Positions 23,050-31,498 are shown, counted from the stretch's first letter. The stretch: 34,459 nucleotides of DNA from an uncultured Maribacter sp. (GCA_938038975.1 CALHVP010000212.1:1-34459); one strand, 5' to 3'. Made by a program: numbers and translations. The notes: generated by a model from the letters alone, not told the origin.

Positions 23050-23988
23050 ATGATATCCTTAAAAAGAATACCGCATAGCGATAAGGTACTATTCCCCAAG
23101 TCGGGCATTACCAAAGGTGGACTTATAGCGTACTATGAAGCCATTGCGACCTATATACTCCCTTATTTAAAAAATCGCCCATTGACCTTACATCGCTTTC
23201 CAGATGGAATAGATAAAAAAGGGTTTTTTCAAAAGAATGCTTCGATTTACTTTCCCGATTGGATACAGAGGGAAAAAATAAAAAAGCAAGGCGGATGGGT
23301 AAACCATGTCATTTGCAACCAAAAGGATACATTGATATACCTAGCGGGGCAGGGCACGATAACACTTCACATTACGCTTAGCACACTAGATAAATTGAAC
23401 TATCCGGATAAATTGATATTCGACCTGGATCTACCAAATGGCTCATTCGATACTGTAATAGACGGTGCCCAAGCCCTCCGGTCTTTGTTGGAAACCGAAT
23501 TAGGGCTTACCTCCTATCCCATGCTAACAGGCTCATCAGGTATACATTTAGTGATTCCTCTAGACAGATCAGAGAATTTTGATGGGGTACGGTCCTTTGC
23601 TAAAAAAGTAGTGCACTATTTAGCAAAAATCCGTCCCAAAGACTTTACCGTCGACATGCGAAAAGACGAACGTAAGGGTCGATTATTCTTGGATTATCTA
23701 CGCAACTCGTATGCCCAAACGGCCGTTTGTCCTTTTTCTGTAAGGGCCTTAGAAAATGCGCCTGTTGCCGCTCCCATTAGTTGGGAAGAACTAGGTAAGG
23801 GCATAAAAAGCGCACAAAAATATACAATCCGCACCATCTTGGAAAGGCTAGCACACACCCCTAACGCATGGAAAGATTTTGGTGAAAAACATTATTGTTT
23901 GGACAACGCCAAAAAGAAACTTGAATATTTATCAATGACAACAGTGGATACTGATATTGCTTTCAAAGCTACCTTTAAAAACATATAA
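23050..23988 (+). CDS. Stand-alone LigD-type polymerase (primase-polymerase domain)
   Basis: This 312-residue protein matches the polymerase module of bacterial DNA ligase D. 'SDKVLFPKSGITKGGLIAYYEAIA' is the typical opening; 'RPLTLHRFPDGIDKKGFFQKNA' follows. 'LIFDLDLPNG' carries the metal-binding DxD (about 124-126). 'MLTGSSGIHLVIPL' is the nucleotide-binding S.G.H step. 'RKGRLFLDYLRNSYAQTAVCPFSVR' supplies the third acidic residue. LigD polymerases fill in or extend ends during non-homologous end joining, often adding ribonucleotides. Here no ligase or phosphoesterase module is fused, so it would need a separate ligase and Ku, which are not in the window. It is the second gene of the BON operon, 3 bp after the BON gene. 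Confidence 0.92.
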   Translation: MISLKRIPHSDKVLFPKSGITKGGLIAYYEAIATYILPYLKNRPLTLHRFPDGIDKKGFFQKNASIYFPDWIQREKIKKQGGWVNHVICNQKDTLIYLAGQGTITLHITLSTLDKLNYPDKLIFDLDLPNGSFDTVIDGAQALRSLLETELGLTSYPMLTGSSGIHLVIPLDRSENFDGVRSFAKKVVHYLAKIRPKDFTVDMRKDERKGRLFLDYLRNSYAQTAVCPFSVRALENAPVAAPISWEELGKGIKSAQKYTIRTILERLAHTPNAWKDFGEKHYCLDNAKKKLEYLSMTTVDTDIAFKATFKNI

Positions 23989-23998
23989 AAAAAGATTT

Positions 23999-25309
23999 AT
24001 GGACACCATAGCACGGCGAATAAACGCACTTTCCAAAGTCACCAAAAAACTTGAGAATGCCATTGACCTTGATCCATTGATCAAAAGACTCTCCGATTCC
24101 AATGTGGTGCTTTTGGGCGAGGCATCGCATGGCACTCATGAATACTATACTTGGCGCAGCGCCATTAGTAAAAGACTCATAACCGAACATGGGTTTAACT
24201 TCATTGCAGTCGAGGGCGACTGGCCGGATTTTTACCGTGTAAATCGTTATATAAAGCAGTATGAAAACAGTAAAAACACCTCGGCGGGGGTGCTTAAGGA
24301 ATTCAATCGATGGCCTACTTGGATGTGGGCGAACTGGGAAATTGAAACCTTGTTAAACTGGCTCCGAGATTACAATACCGATTTGTCTGCCCATAAAAGG
24401 GTGGGTATGTATGGGCTAGATGTTTATAGCCTCTGGGAATCTATTGAGGCCATAATAGATTATCTGCACTTACATGATAGAACACTATTGCCTGCAGCCA
24501 AAAGGGCCATGGGCTGTTTTGAACCTTTTGGTGATGAAATGGGAATGGCCTATGCCCGTTCTTTACAGCGTTTTTTACCCAAAACCTGTGAGAATGAAGT
24601 CATTTCTCTTTTAAGTACTATCAAACAACGAGCACCGACCTTTAATAACGATATCGAGGCCTCGCTAAATATGGAACAGAATGCGCATATAGCTCATAAT
24701 GCTGAAAAATACTACCGTTCAATGGTCTCCGCAAACCAAAGCTCGTGGAACCTGCGCGATAACCACATGATGGAAACGTTAAAACGACTACTGCATTTTT
24801 ATGGTCCCAAGTCAAAGGCTATAATTTGGGCGCACAATACCCACGTAGGGGATGCCCGGGCGACAGATATGGTATTCGATAGAACCGTAAACGTAGGTCA
24901 ATTGGTACGAGAACAGCTTTCACACCTTAACCCGAAAATTGTAGGTTTTGGTTCCTATCAGGGAACCGTGGTCGCCGGGTCAGAATGGGGAGCACCGGTG
25001 CGAAATATGAATGTACCTCGCGCCATAGAAGGTTCTTGGGAACATCTTATGCACCAGACCGGAAAAGGAAATCAATTATTGTTTTTGGAAGACGTTAAGG
25101 AAAACGAACTGTTTAGCACACCTATAGCTCATCGTGCTATTGGAGTGGTGTATCATCCAAGATATGAGAAAATTGGTAATTATGTGCCCTCGGTATTACC
25201 TAATCGTTATGATGCCTTTATACACGTAGACACTTCGCAAGGCGTGCACGCCATGAATGTATATGTTGATAATACCCAATTGCCAGAAACCTACCCTTGG
25301 GCATTTTAG
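23999..25309 (+). CDS. Erythromycin esterase family protein
   Basis: I use ATG 23999 (MDTIARRINALSK), ten bases past the polymerase stop. The product has about 436 residues and fits the erythromycin-esterase (EreA/EreB, succinoglycan-biosynthesis-like) family. 'VVLLGEASHGTHEYYTWR' holds the catalytic Glu/His cluster (about 39-47). Further motifs are 'AVEGDWPDFYRVNRYI', 'WPTWMWANWE', 'GMYGLDVYSLWES' and 'IIWAHNTHVGDARATDM'. Some members open the lactone of macrolides; most genomic members have unknown substrates. No signal peptide is visible. As the third gene of a stress-regulated operon with a repair polymerase, a resistance role is not indicated. Confidence 0.9.
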   Translation: MDTIARRINALSKVTKKLENAIDLDPLIKRLSDSNVVLLGEASHGTHEYYTWRSAISKRLITEHGFNFIAVEGDWPDFYRVNRYIKQYENSKNTSAGVLKEFNRWPTWMWANWEIETLLNWLRDYNTDLSAHKRVGMYGLDVYSLWESIEAIIDYLHLHDRTLLPAAKRAMGCFEPFGDEMGMAYARSLQRFLPKTCENEVISLLSTIKQRAPTFNNDIEASLNMEQNAHIAHNAEKYYRSMVSANQSSWNLRDNHMMETLKRLLHFYGPKSKAIIWAHNTHVGDARATDMVFDRTVNVGQLVREQLSHLNPKIVGFGSYQGTVVAGSEWGAPVRNMNVPRAIEGSWEHLMHQTGKGNQLLFLEDVKENELFSTPIAHRAIGVVYHPRYEKIGNYVPSVLPNRYDAFIHVDTSQGVHAMNVYVDNTQLPETYPWAF

Positions 25310-25329
25310 GACGGATCAAAGACTGTTTC

Positions 25330-25378
25330 TACTATTTATTTGTTAATCCAATGCACTTGGATTAACAAATAAATAGTA
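25330..25378. terminator. Long perfect hairpin between convergent genes
   Basis: TACTATTTATTTGTTAATCC begins a 22-bp perfect inverted repeat (25330-25351 with 25357-25378) around a 5-nt loop. It lies 20 bp from the esterase stop and 10 bp from the ATPase stop. With a bulged C it extends by another 4 bp (GTTT/AAAC). It probably serves as terminator for both strands, though it lacks a GC-rich stem and a long T-run. Confidence 0.65.
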
Positions 25379-25387
25379 AAACATAAA

Positions 25388-28033
25388 TCAAGAACAAAAT
25401 CCCGACTGTTTTATCAACTGAACCATGACTAAAGAACCCAGAGCGAACAAAACTGTAAGGCCCAACTGCTCAAACGATATGGGTAATAACGAAAGTGCAT
25501 CTGCTATTGGTTTAACAAGATAGGCGGCAAACGTTATCAGTAACGAAAGTGTAATAGCAGCCCACACCCATGCATTTTTAGTGACTTCATTTTTAATGAA
25601 GGATACACTTCGCTTAGGTATATTGAACACATTGAACAACTGCGCCAGTACCAAGGTATAAAAGGCCATATTATTGATGATATCCCAATTTAGTTTCATT
25701 ACAAAGTTCGCATAGACCACAATACCTAGGACCGAAGCACTGATAGATAGACCGTAGACTATGGTAGCGTTCCAATCGGAACGAGTCATTATAGGCTCCT
25801 TTGGATCGCGAGGTGGTTGTTCCATAATGTCTTCTACTCCTTTTCCTAGACCCAACGCCAGTGCGGGAAAAACATCGGTAACCAAGTTCAGGAACAAAAT
25901 CTGTAACGGCAGTAGGGGTGCTGGAAGGTTCATGAGCGCTGCTATTCCTACAGAAAGTATCTCCGCCAAATTGCACGATAGTAGGTAAATTACAAATTGC
26001 CTAATGTTCTGAAATACTACCCTACCCTGTCGTATCGCCAGTTCTATTGCAGTAAACTTGTCGTTTTTCAAAATCACATCAGCCACTTCACGGGCGGCTT
26101 CGGTTCCACGAACACCCATAGCAATACCAATATCGGCTTTTTTCAAGGCCGGTACATCATTGATGCCATCGCCTATCATCCCAACAATATTTCCGTTTTT
26201 TTGATGGAAGCTTACCAAATCTAATTTCTGTTCTGGGGTTACCCTAGCAAAAACAGAGGCATTGAGAAATCGCATTCTATCGGTTGCCTCACCATTTATT
26301 ATATCCTGTAGTTCTTTGCCTTCTACCACGTGTTCGGAGGAGGCTTCTTGCTCTAAAAGTCCAACATCTTCGGCAATTTTTTTAGCAGTCTTGGGGTGGT
26401 CTCCCGTAGCCATAATAACTTTAATTCCCGCTTTTTTATAGATATCTATCGTTGCCTTTACATCTTCCCTTGCGGGATCAATAAAAGCTATGATTCCTAG
26501 AAAAACAAGTTGTTTTACCATAGTATCCTTTTTAGGGATTCTTTCTACTCTCTTATAAGCGAATGCCAATGTGCGTAAGCCTTGGGCAGCCAATTCATCT
26601 ACTTTATTACGCCAAGCTTCCTTATCTAGAAAACTATTCTCTTTTCCGTTTTCTATAATCGTATCACAAACAGCTACCAAATTCTCAAAGGCACCCTTGA
26701 CATAAACATAGAATTCTTTTTTATTTTGATGTGCCGTAGCCATTAATTTACGATCGGCATGGAAAGGTAATTCCAGCTTCTCGGGATTATCCTTTCGGAT
26801 AAATTTTACATCATACCCGGCATACATTGCAAAATCCAGCAAAGCAACTTCGATAGAATCCCCTTGTTGGTTATCGTTAGAAAGACTTATATTGTTGCAA
26901 AGAATACTAGCCTTCATAATTTTATCAAAAGCTTTGTTTGTCTTAATAAAATCGAAACCCTCAGTATTCTTTTGGGATACCTCGCTAAGGGATATATCTG
27001 CCAAAACTATAGTGTGCACCTTCATTTTATCCTCTGTTAGGGTCCCTGTTTTGTCCGTGAAGATAATATTGGCAGCACCCAAGGTCTGTACTGCCTCAAG
27101 TTTCTTAATGATAACCTGCCTTTTAGATAACCGCAACATTCCTTTGGCCAAAGCAATAGTTGCAACAATAGGGAGGCCTTCAGGAATCGCAGCTACAGCT
27201 AAGGCTACACCCGTTTCTATCATTACCAACAGCTCTTTGCCACGAATGTATCCCGCAATAACAATAAGAATAGCAAAGCTCAAGGTCAACCAAATTAGCC
27301 ATTTGCTCAATTCGTTCAATTTTTTTTCCAAGGGAGTGATTTCCTTTATGGCATTCATTCCCATTTGTTGAATTTTTCCCAATTGAGTATGAATACCCGT
27401 GGCTGTAATGATTGCCCGACCAGACCCTGTTATGACCATGGTACCTTTGAAGAGCATATTACGCTGATTGCTTATAGGGGTTTTTGCAGGTAGAATTTTA
27501 GTCGTTTTGGATATAGGAACGCTTTCTCCGGTCAGGGCTGATTCCTTTACCGTCAAATTTTCCTCTGAAATCAACCTAGCATCGGCGGCGACCACATCGC
27601 CTGTTTGTAAAATGATGATGTCACCTGGCACCAGTTCGGAAGCTTTTAACCTTTGGATTTTTCCAGAACGCAGCACATAGGTCATAATCTGTCCCATTTT
27701 TCGTAAGGCTGCCAAAGAACGTACCGCCTGAAATTCCATAAAAAATCCGATTGTAACAGAAATTAGTATAACTAGTACTATGGCAAGGCCTTCGCGCCAA
27801 TCGGTAAAAAGAAAGGCCAACAGCGAAGCCACTACCAAAATATAAATGATGGGATCTTGCAACTGGTTGATTAAAATACGCCAACGTGACTTTGGCCTAT
27901 CTTTTGGAATCTGGTTTGGCCCAAACTTTTTAATACGTTTTTGTGCATCATGGATATCCAATCCGTTATGCAAATCGCTATTCAACTGGGCTATAATTTT
28001 TTTGGCAGTGCGTTCAAATGGATTGTGAATCAT
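25388..28033 (-). CDS. P-type cation ATPase, Ca2+-type (P2)
   Basis: This 881-residue protein has the P2-ATPase order. Soluble N-terminus 'NGLDIHDAQKRIKKFGPNQIP'; M1-M2; actuator motif 'ALTGESVPI' (about 166); M4 with 'AAIPEGLP', the ion-site motif of Ca2+ pumps; phosphorylation 'DKTGTLTE' (about 325); 'FHADRKLMA' in the nucleotide domain; hinge 'GDGINDVPALKKADIGIAMG' (about 619); and M6 with 'NLVTDVFPALALG'. The transport half ends with four more helices. It should export Ca2+ or a related cation (Na+ and Mn2+ are possible) across the inner membrane. The CtpF pump of the mycobacterial DosR regulon is a P2-type analogue by class. The upstream TGA..TCA promoter is the weakest of the set. Confidence 0.93.
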   Translation of the reverse strand: MIHNPFERTAKKIIAQLNSDLHNGLDIHDAQKRIKKFGPNQIPKDRPKSRWRILINQLQDPIIYILVVASLLAFLFTDWREGLAIVLVILISVTIGFFMEFQAVRSLAALRKMGQIMTYVLRSGKIQRLKASELVPGDIIILQTGDVVAADARLISEENLTVKESALTGESVPISKTTKILPAKTPISNQRNMLFKGTMVITGSGRAIITATGIHTQLGKIQQMGMNAIKEITPLEKKLNELSKWLIWLTLSFAILIVIAGYIRGKELLVMIETGVALAVAAIPEGLPIVATIALAKGMLRLSKRQVIIKKLEAVQTLGAANIIFTDKTGTLTEDKMKVHTIVLADISLSEVSQKNTEGFDFIKTNKAFDKIMKASILCNNISLSNDNQQGDSIEVALLDFAMYAGYDVKFIRKDNPEKLELPFHADRKLMATAHQNKKEFYVYVKGAFENLVAVCDTIIENGKENSFLDKEAWRNKVDELAAQGLRTLAFAYKRVERIPKKDTMVKQLVFLGIIAFIDPAREDVKATIDIYKKAGIKVIMATGDHPKTAKKIAEDVGLLEQEASSEHVVEGKELQDIINGEATDRMRFLNASVFARVTPEQKLDLVSFHQKNGNIVGMIGDGINDVPALKKADIGIAMGVRGTEAAREVADVILKNDKFTAIELAIRQGRVVFQNIRQFVIYLLSCNLAEILSVGIAALMNLPAPLLPLQILFLNLVTDVFPALALGLGKGVEDIMEQPPRDPKEPIMTRSDWNATIVYGLSISASVLGIVVYANFVMKLNWDIINNMAFYTLVLAQLFNVFNIPKRSVSFIKNEVTKNAWVWAAITLSLLITFAAYLVKPIADALSLLPISFEQLGLTVLFALGSLVMVQLIKQSGFCS

Positions 28034-28057
28034 TTGGGCATATTTTTTTAAAACATC

Positions 28058-28100
28058 CTAATTTACAAGCCCTAGATGCAAGGCACAATGAGATGCATCA
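28058..28100 (-). promoter_or_regulatory. Crp/Fnr-like promoter, site 12 (relaxed)
   Basis: On the minus strand TGATGCATCTCA (28100-28089) has one intact half (TGAT) and one with CTCA in place of RTCA. TAAATTAG (28065-28058) lies at the standard 23-bp distance and matches TAnnTTTG except at one position. It would drive the P-type ATPase gene at 28033. Confidence 0.5.
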
Positions 28101-28163
28101 TGCCCCTAGTTAAGCTAGGTAATCTTTTTGGAACCAACATATTCCTCGTGGCACATAATGACT

Positions 28164-28198
28164 AAAAAAAGAGCGCTTTCCATAAGGGAGCGCCCTTT
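28164..28198 (-). terminator. Intrinsic terminator after the rhodanese gene
   Basis: On the minus strand AAAGGGCGCTCCC pairs with GGAAAGCGCTCTTT around TTAT, followed by seven T. The string TTTTTTGTTTATTGGTTGATG (28222-28201) stands just before it. A near copy of that string precedes the terminator at 28619-28655. Confidence 0.8.
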
Positions 28199-28272
28199 AA
28201 CATCAACCAATAAACAAAAAAATAATTCTTATTTGAGGGAACACAACGGTCAATGAACCAAACTTAAGACTT

Positions 28273-28593
28273 TTAGTTCTTTAGTGCCCGTATACCTCCA
28301 TTTAGATCATAGACTTCTTCAAAACCAATGTCCATAAGTTCTTCTCTAGCGATCTTGCTACATTGTCCGGTCTGGCAATAAATAAATATAGGCTCGTTCC
28401 TATCAAAACATTCGAATGAATTTTCAAATATCTTAAGTGTAAAAAAATCTATGTTAATGGCATTATATAAATGCCATTGGTGATACGCCGAACATGTTCT
28501 AAGGTCTATTAATTGAACCGCACTATTAAAAACGGCAATTATAAATTCTGCCGCGTCTAGGGATTTTCCAATGGGGGATTTGGGGGGCATCAT
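28273..28593 (-). CDS. Single-domain rhodanese-like protein
   Basis: The track ORF starts at TTG 28665, inside a terminator-like hairpin; I place the start at ATG 28593 (a second ATG follows at 28590). The roughly 106-residue product has the rhodanese pattern: 'VQLIDLRTCSAYHQWHLYNAINIDF' (CH2A-like), 'NEPIFIYCQTGQCSKIAREEL' with the active Cys (about 72), and 'GFEEVYDLNGGIRAL' at the end. Single-domain rhodaneses carry sulfane sulfur on the catalytic Cys, in sulfur transfer or thiol redox. It is probably cytoplasmic. No TGAY-N4-RTCA site is present; instead a different palindrome and an upstream hairpin suggest separate control. Confidence 0.85.
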   Translation of the reverse strand: MMPPKSPIGKSLDAAEFIIAVFNSAVQLIDLRTCSAYHQWHLYNAINIDFFTLKIFENSFECFDRNEPIFIYCQTGQCSKIAREELMDIGFEEVYDLNGGIRALKN

Positions 28594-28618
28594 AGTCAAT
28601 AATACTAAAAAGTTGTAG

Positions 28619-28655
28619 TAAAAAAGGGAGCGGCTAAAAAAACCTACCCACTCCC
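28619..28655 (-). terminator. Hairpin with T-run in the rhodanese leader (possible attenuator)
   Basis: On the minus strand GGGAGTGG (28655-28648) pairs with CCGCTCCC (28633-28626), followed by six T (28625-28620). It lies 26 bp before the rhodanese ATG and downstream of a likely promoter near 28770. The preceding string TTTTTTGTTTATTGATTGTTG (28676-28656) copies the one before the terminator at 28164. It may end a leader transcript conditionally. Confidence 0.55.
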
Positions 28656-28766
28656 CAACAATCAATAAACAAAAAACTCCTTTACATTACTTATAGTTGC
28701 CATAGCATATTAGCGTTCTCCAAAAGTTCTCTCTACACGTCATCCACAGTTCCAATTATATTTGTG

Positions 28767-28809
28767 TAAATATACTTTTGAGATAGCTGTCTTATGTAAA
28801 CTAGTTTAC
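28767..28809 (-). promoter_or_regulatory. Likely rhodanese promoter with a different palindrome
   Basis: GTAAACTAGTTTAC (28796-28809) is a perfect 14-bp palindrome. On the minus strand TATATTTA (28774-28767), a TAnnTTTA -7 element, lies downstream at nearly the same distance as in the TGAY sites (28.5 versus 29.5 bp from the centre). No TGA/TCA is present, so another regulator is likely. Confidence 0.45.
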
Positions 28810-28964
28810 AGATAAAATGTTTTTTTATCGTAAGAACCTCTTATTTTAAAGAAAATATTAGGAATAAATTAGGAAGTATAAAGCAAAGAAGGTAAAGATT
28901 TATATACAGATTCCCCCTTCATCGTAATGACAAAAAGTGAGGAATGAAGATTAGAAAACCGTAT

Positions 28965-29627
28965 CTATAGTTTTAAAATTTTTATATAGTTGCGCCCAAT
29001 TTTTAGTTGCCCCATATTTTCCCATTTTTTCAATAGGCGTGAAACGGCGACCCTAGAAGTATTCAACTCATGGGCCATTTTTTGATGCGTTGTATAAATA
29101 ATCTTGCTTTTTGACAAATGCACTTTATCGCTGAGATATTTCCGCAATCGCTTTTCTATATTTGAAAAAGCAAAACTCTCCACAACTTCCAATAATCCAC
29201 TTATTCGATATTGGTAATTGTCGATAACAAATTGACGCCAACCCTTATACTTAATTAACCATTCCTCCATATTCTGCGTGGGTATCAATATTAGTTTGCA
29301 GTCAGTTTCTGCAATTACCCTAATCTCGCTTTTAACATTTCTGGTGCCGATGACAAGTGCATTAGCGCAGGTGTCACCATGGCTCAAATAATATAGCAAT
29401 AATTCGTTTCCCTCGCTATCATCTGTCAATACCTTTAAAACTCCAGATATTACCAAGGGAATGGATTTGATATAATCCCCGATTTCTAAAAGTTTTCCAC
29501 CTTTTGAAATCTCTTTATAAACGCCCTCTGTTTGAATATCATGCATCAAGGCATCTTCAAATTCATAGCCATTGTGCTCAATGAGCTGTTTGACCATATA
29601 TATATTTTCTAACGTATTGAATCCCAT
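28965..29627 (-). CDS. Crp/Fnr-family transcriptional regulator
   Basis: This 220-residue protein has a cyclic-nucleotide-binding-like beta barrel (about 35-130; 'ISKGGKLLEIGDYIKSIPLVISGVLKVL', 'LYYLSHGDTCA'). A dimerisation helix (about 135-160) and a C-terminal HTH (about 165-215) follow. The recognition helix reads 'NTSRVAVSRLLKKWE'. The Ser-Arg pair corresponds to Ser/Arg of FNR that read the TGA half-site, while the Glu of FNR is replaced by Val. There is no FNR-like N-terminal cysteine cluster, so no [4Fe-4S] oxygen sensing is evident; the effector is unknown. It lies among genes with TGAY-N4-RTCA promoters and is the natural candidate to bind them. That is an inference from family and position. 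Confidence 0.93.
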   Translation of the reverse strand: MGFNTLENIYMVKQLIEHNGYEFEDALMHDIQTEGVYKEISKGGKLLEIGDYIKSIPLVISGVLKVLTDDSEGNELLLYYLSHGDTCANALVIGTRNVKSEIRVIAETDCKLILIPTQNMEEWLIKYKGWRQFVIDNYQYRISGLLEVVESFAFSNIEKRLRKYLSDKVHLSKSKIIYTTHQKMAHELNTSRVAVSRLLKKWENMGQLKIGRNYIKILKL

Positions 29628-29855
29628 TTTAAATTATATAATCACAAATCCGTCAGGTTAAATTGGAATAGCGTTATTTTTACAAGTGCTTAACAAATAA
29701 ATATAATTCTGACAGGTCTCATCTTTTGAAAGTGCATTTTAGATTCTAACCAAGGTAAATCCAAAAAGAAAAAAACACCCCCAACCCTAACCTAATTACA
29801 TGGACGCATTTCGGTAATGGAAGAGGGCATTTTGGAAAGCTAACCGTATTTAAAA

Positions 29856-30320
29856 TCAAGCTATTTCTATAACTTTTGGTGGACGTTTTTTCGCTTCTTC
29901 CTTTTTAACCAGTTTAAAACTCAAGATACCATCCTTATATTTGGCTTTAATTGCTTCTTCTTTTACACTTTCGGGTAATTGCAGTGATCGCTCAAAGGAG
30001 TTGTAACTAAATTCACGACGAGTATAATTATCGTCCTTTTCTTCTTCTGAATGTTCTTTTTCTGCAGTGATATTCAGACAGCCGTCTTCAATGGTTACGT
30101 TGAAGTCTTTTTTGCCAAAACCGGGAGCGGATAGCTCAATCTCGAAATCATCGTCCGTTTCTTTAATATTCAATGCAGGTTGGGAGGTGTTTCCGTTCCA
30201 AAAGGTATCTGGCAACATATTCCTTACCCATCTGCGATTATCGAAAAAATCATCCATATCAAAGAAATCCTGTGTGCTCAGATTTCCAAAAGGTCTTCTT
30301 CTAAATTTTACTAGTGACAT
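29856..30320 (-). CDS. Small heat shock protein, Hsp20/alpha-crystallin family
   Basis: This 154-residue protein has a short N-terminal arm ('NLSTQDFFDMDDFFDNRRW'). The alpha-crystallin domain (about 45-140) opens 'PALNIKETDDDFEIELSAPGFGKKDFNVTIEDGCLNITAEKE' and closes with 'AKYKDGILSFKLVKKEE', the conserved 'GIL' step. The C-terminal 'VIEIA' supplies the IxI-type anchor used for oligomer assembly. It should hold unfolding proteins in an ATP-independent way in the cytoplasm. Its promoter is one of the TGAY-N4-RTCA set, and no CIRCE-like repeat is seen. An Hsp20 is also a core member of the mycobacterial dormancy regulon (known for that system, analogous here). Confidence 0.95.
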   Translation of the reverse strand: MSLVKFRRRPFGNLSTQDFFDMDDFFDNRRWVRNMLPDTFWNGNTSQPALNIKETDDDFEIELSAPGFGKKDFNVTIEDGCLNITAEKEHSEEEKDDNYTRREFSYNSFERSLQLPESVKEEAIKAKYKDGILSFKLVKKEEAKKRPPKVIEIA

Positions 30321-30367
30321 AATGTTCTAATTTATAGGTTATACAATAATTAAATTTATTTACATTA

Positions 30368-30410
30368 CGAAAATACAATAGCGTAAAGGCTTTGAAAATG
30401 ACCTCCGTCA
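30368..30410 (-). promoter_or_regulatory. Crp/Fnr-like promoter, site 13
   Basis: On the minus strand ACTGACGGAGGTCATT holds the palindrome (30410-30399). TATTTTCG (30375-30368), one mismatch from TAnnTTTG, begins 23 bp later. It drives the Hsp20 gene. Confidence 0.7.
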
Positions 30411-30454
30411 GTATGACTTTTTTTTTGCTTAGTTCGTTACTATATATATATATG

Positions 30455-31132
30455 CTACTGCAAAGGTATAATCCGTTCGAATTCGGTACAGGAAGTATCG
30501 AATAATAGGCGATTCTCTAAGATTTTTTCAAATTCTTCTTTTGTGGGTTTTATCAATATTTGGCTTTCTTTATTGTTTTTTTTTGCCAAGGTACCAACAG
30601 GCGTAATGAAATTGAGGTCAGTGAGGTTTTCAGGAAGTTCTGCACGTGCGAGAGAGATAATTCCTTCACCTTTATTAGAAACAACCCATACGCCCCATGC
30701 ATCTTCATCGTATTTTGTATTGAGTATCAAGTGACCCTTAAAGGGTTTTAGTACTTGGCCTTGGCGAATGGCAAAAATGGTATCTCTTAAAGTAACCGAA
30801 GTGATAAGGGTATCTGCCTTTCTTTCAATCGGAAAGGATTGTTCCCAACTAGTTACGTACAACCTGTTATTTTGAAGTTGGAGCTCGGGGTCGGCTTCTA
30901 TTTCCTCAGCTGTCAAACGTACTGAAAGCTCCTTTCTTTTAATAAATGACTTGTTGTCTACAACTAGAGAAACACTATCAGCCTTACACCAAAAAATTCC
31001 CTGATAGGACTTAGGAATATTCAAAATTGGTTCAATACCGACAGGTTGCGGTTCCCCAAAGACCACTGGAGGTTGGCACGAGTGTAAAATACAGAAAAAA
31101 GCAAAACATAGAATTAATCTGAACATATTCAT
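30455..31132 (-). CDS. Hypothetical lipoprotein
   Basis: The N-terminus MNMFRLILCFAFFCILHSCQPP is a lipoprotein signal with lipobox 'ILHSC' (Cys about 20). The 225-residue product has a mature part with 'SYQGIFWCKADSVSLVVDNKSFIKRKELSVRLTAEE' and 'FKGHLILNTKYDEDAWGVWVVS', probably beta-rich. I do not recognise the family. The 'YQG.W....D...L.I' arrangement recalls lipocalin-like or META-like flavobacterial lipoproteins, but this is weak. The upstream region has only TGAAGATTTCA (31218-31228), with N5 in place of N6, and TTAGTTTG (31193-31186) behind it. Regulation with the rest of the set is therefore unclear. Confidence 0.7.
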   Translation of the reverse strand: MNMFRLILCFAFFCILHSCQPPVVFGEPQPVGIEPILNIPKSYQGIFWCKADSVSLVVDNKSFIKRKELSVRLTAEEIEADPELQLQNNRLYVTSWEQSFPIERKADTLITSVTLRDTIFAIRQGQVLKPFKGHLILNTKYDEDAWGVWVVSNKGEGIISLARAELPENLTDLNFITPVGTLAKKNNKESQILIKPTKEEFEKILENRLLFDTSCTEFERIIPLQ

Positions 31133-31498
31133 TTTAAATAATTAAAGTTAAATAACCTTTCCTTCGCTCGTTTCGTTATTTTAACCAAACTAAGGGATGA
31201 CGTATGGATTTAGGTAATGAAGATTTCAAAGTTCGCTAGATCTAAGGAAGTTAATCTACCGAAGCCTTATAAATTCCTGTACCATGTGCTCTAATCTTTC
31301 CATAACCAATCTTTCTGCTTACTATCTTTCGATCGTTTGTACATTAAGTTGGATTAAACTTCTGTTTTAAGGACTAACACTAATAAACCTATTCCTTCAA
31401 ATATCTACGACTGCGCTCAAACTGATATTTGCTATACCATCAATTTTAGTTGTGTGAATGTATTCTTTGCTTAAAAAGTTTACATAGGAGGGTAATCC
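31133..31498. other. Gene-free interval between two minus-strand genes
   Basis: It holds the promoter region of the lipoprotein gene on its left side. I see no further open frame, strong hairpin or full TGAY-N4-RTCA palindrome. Confidence 0.4.

Noticed and set aside
31186-31228. TGAAGATTTCA with TTAGTTTG in front of the lipoprotein gene
   Set aside because: The spacer is N5 and the distance to the -7 element is 24 bp; both differ from all other sites, so it was left out of the regulon list.
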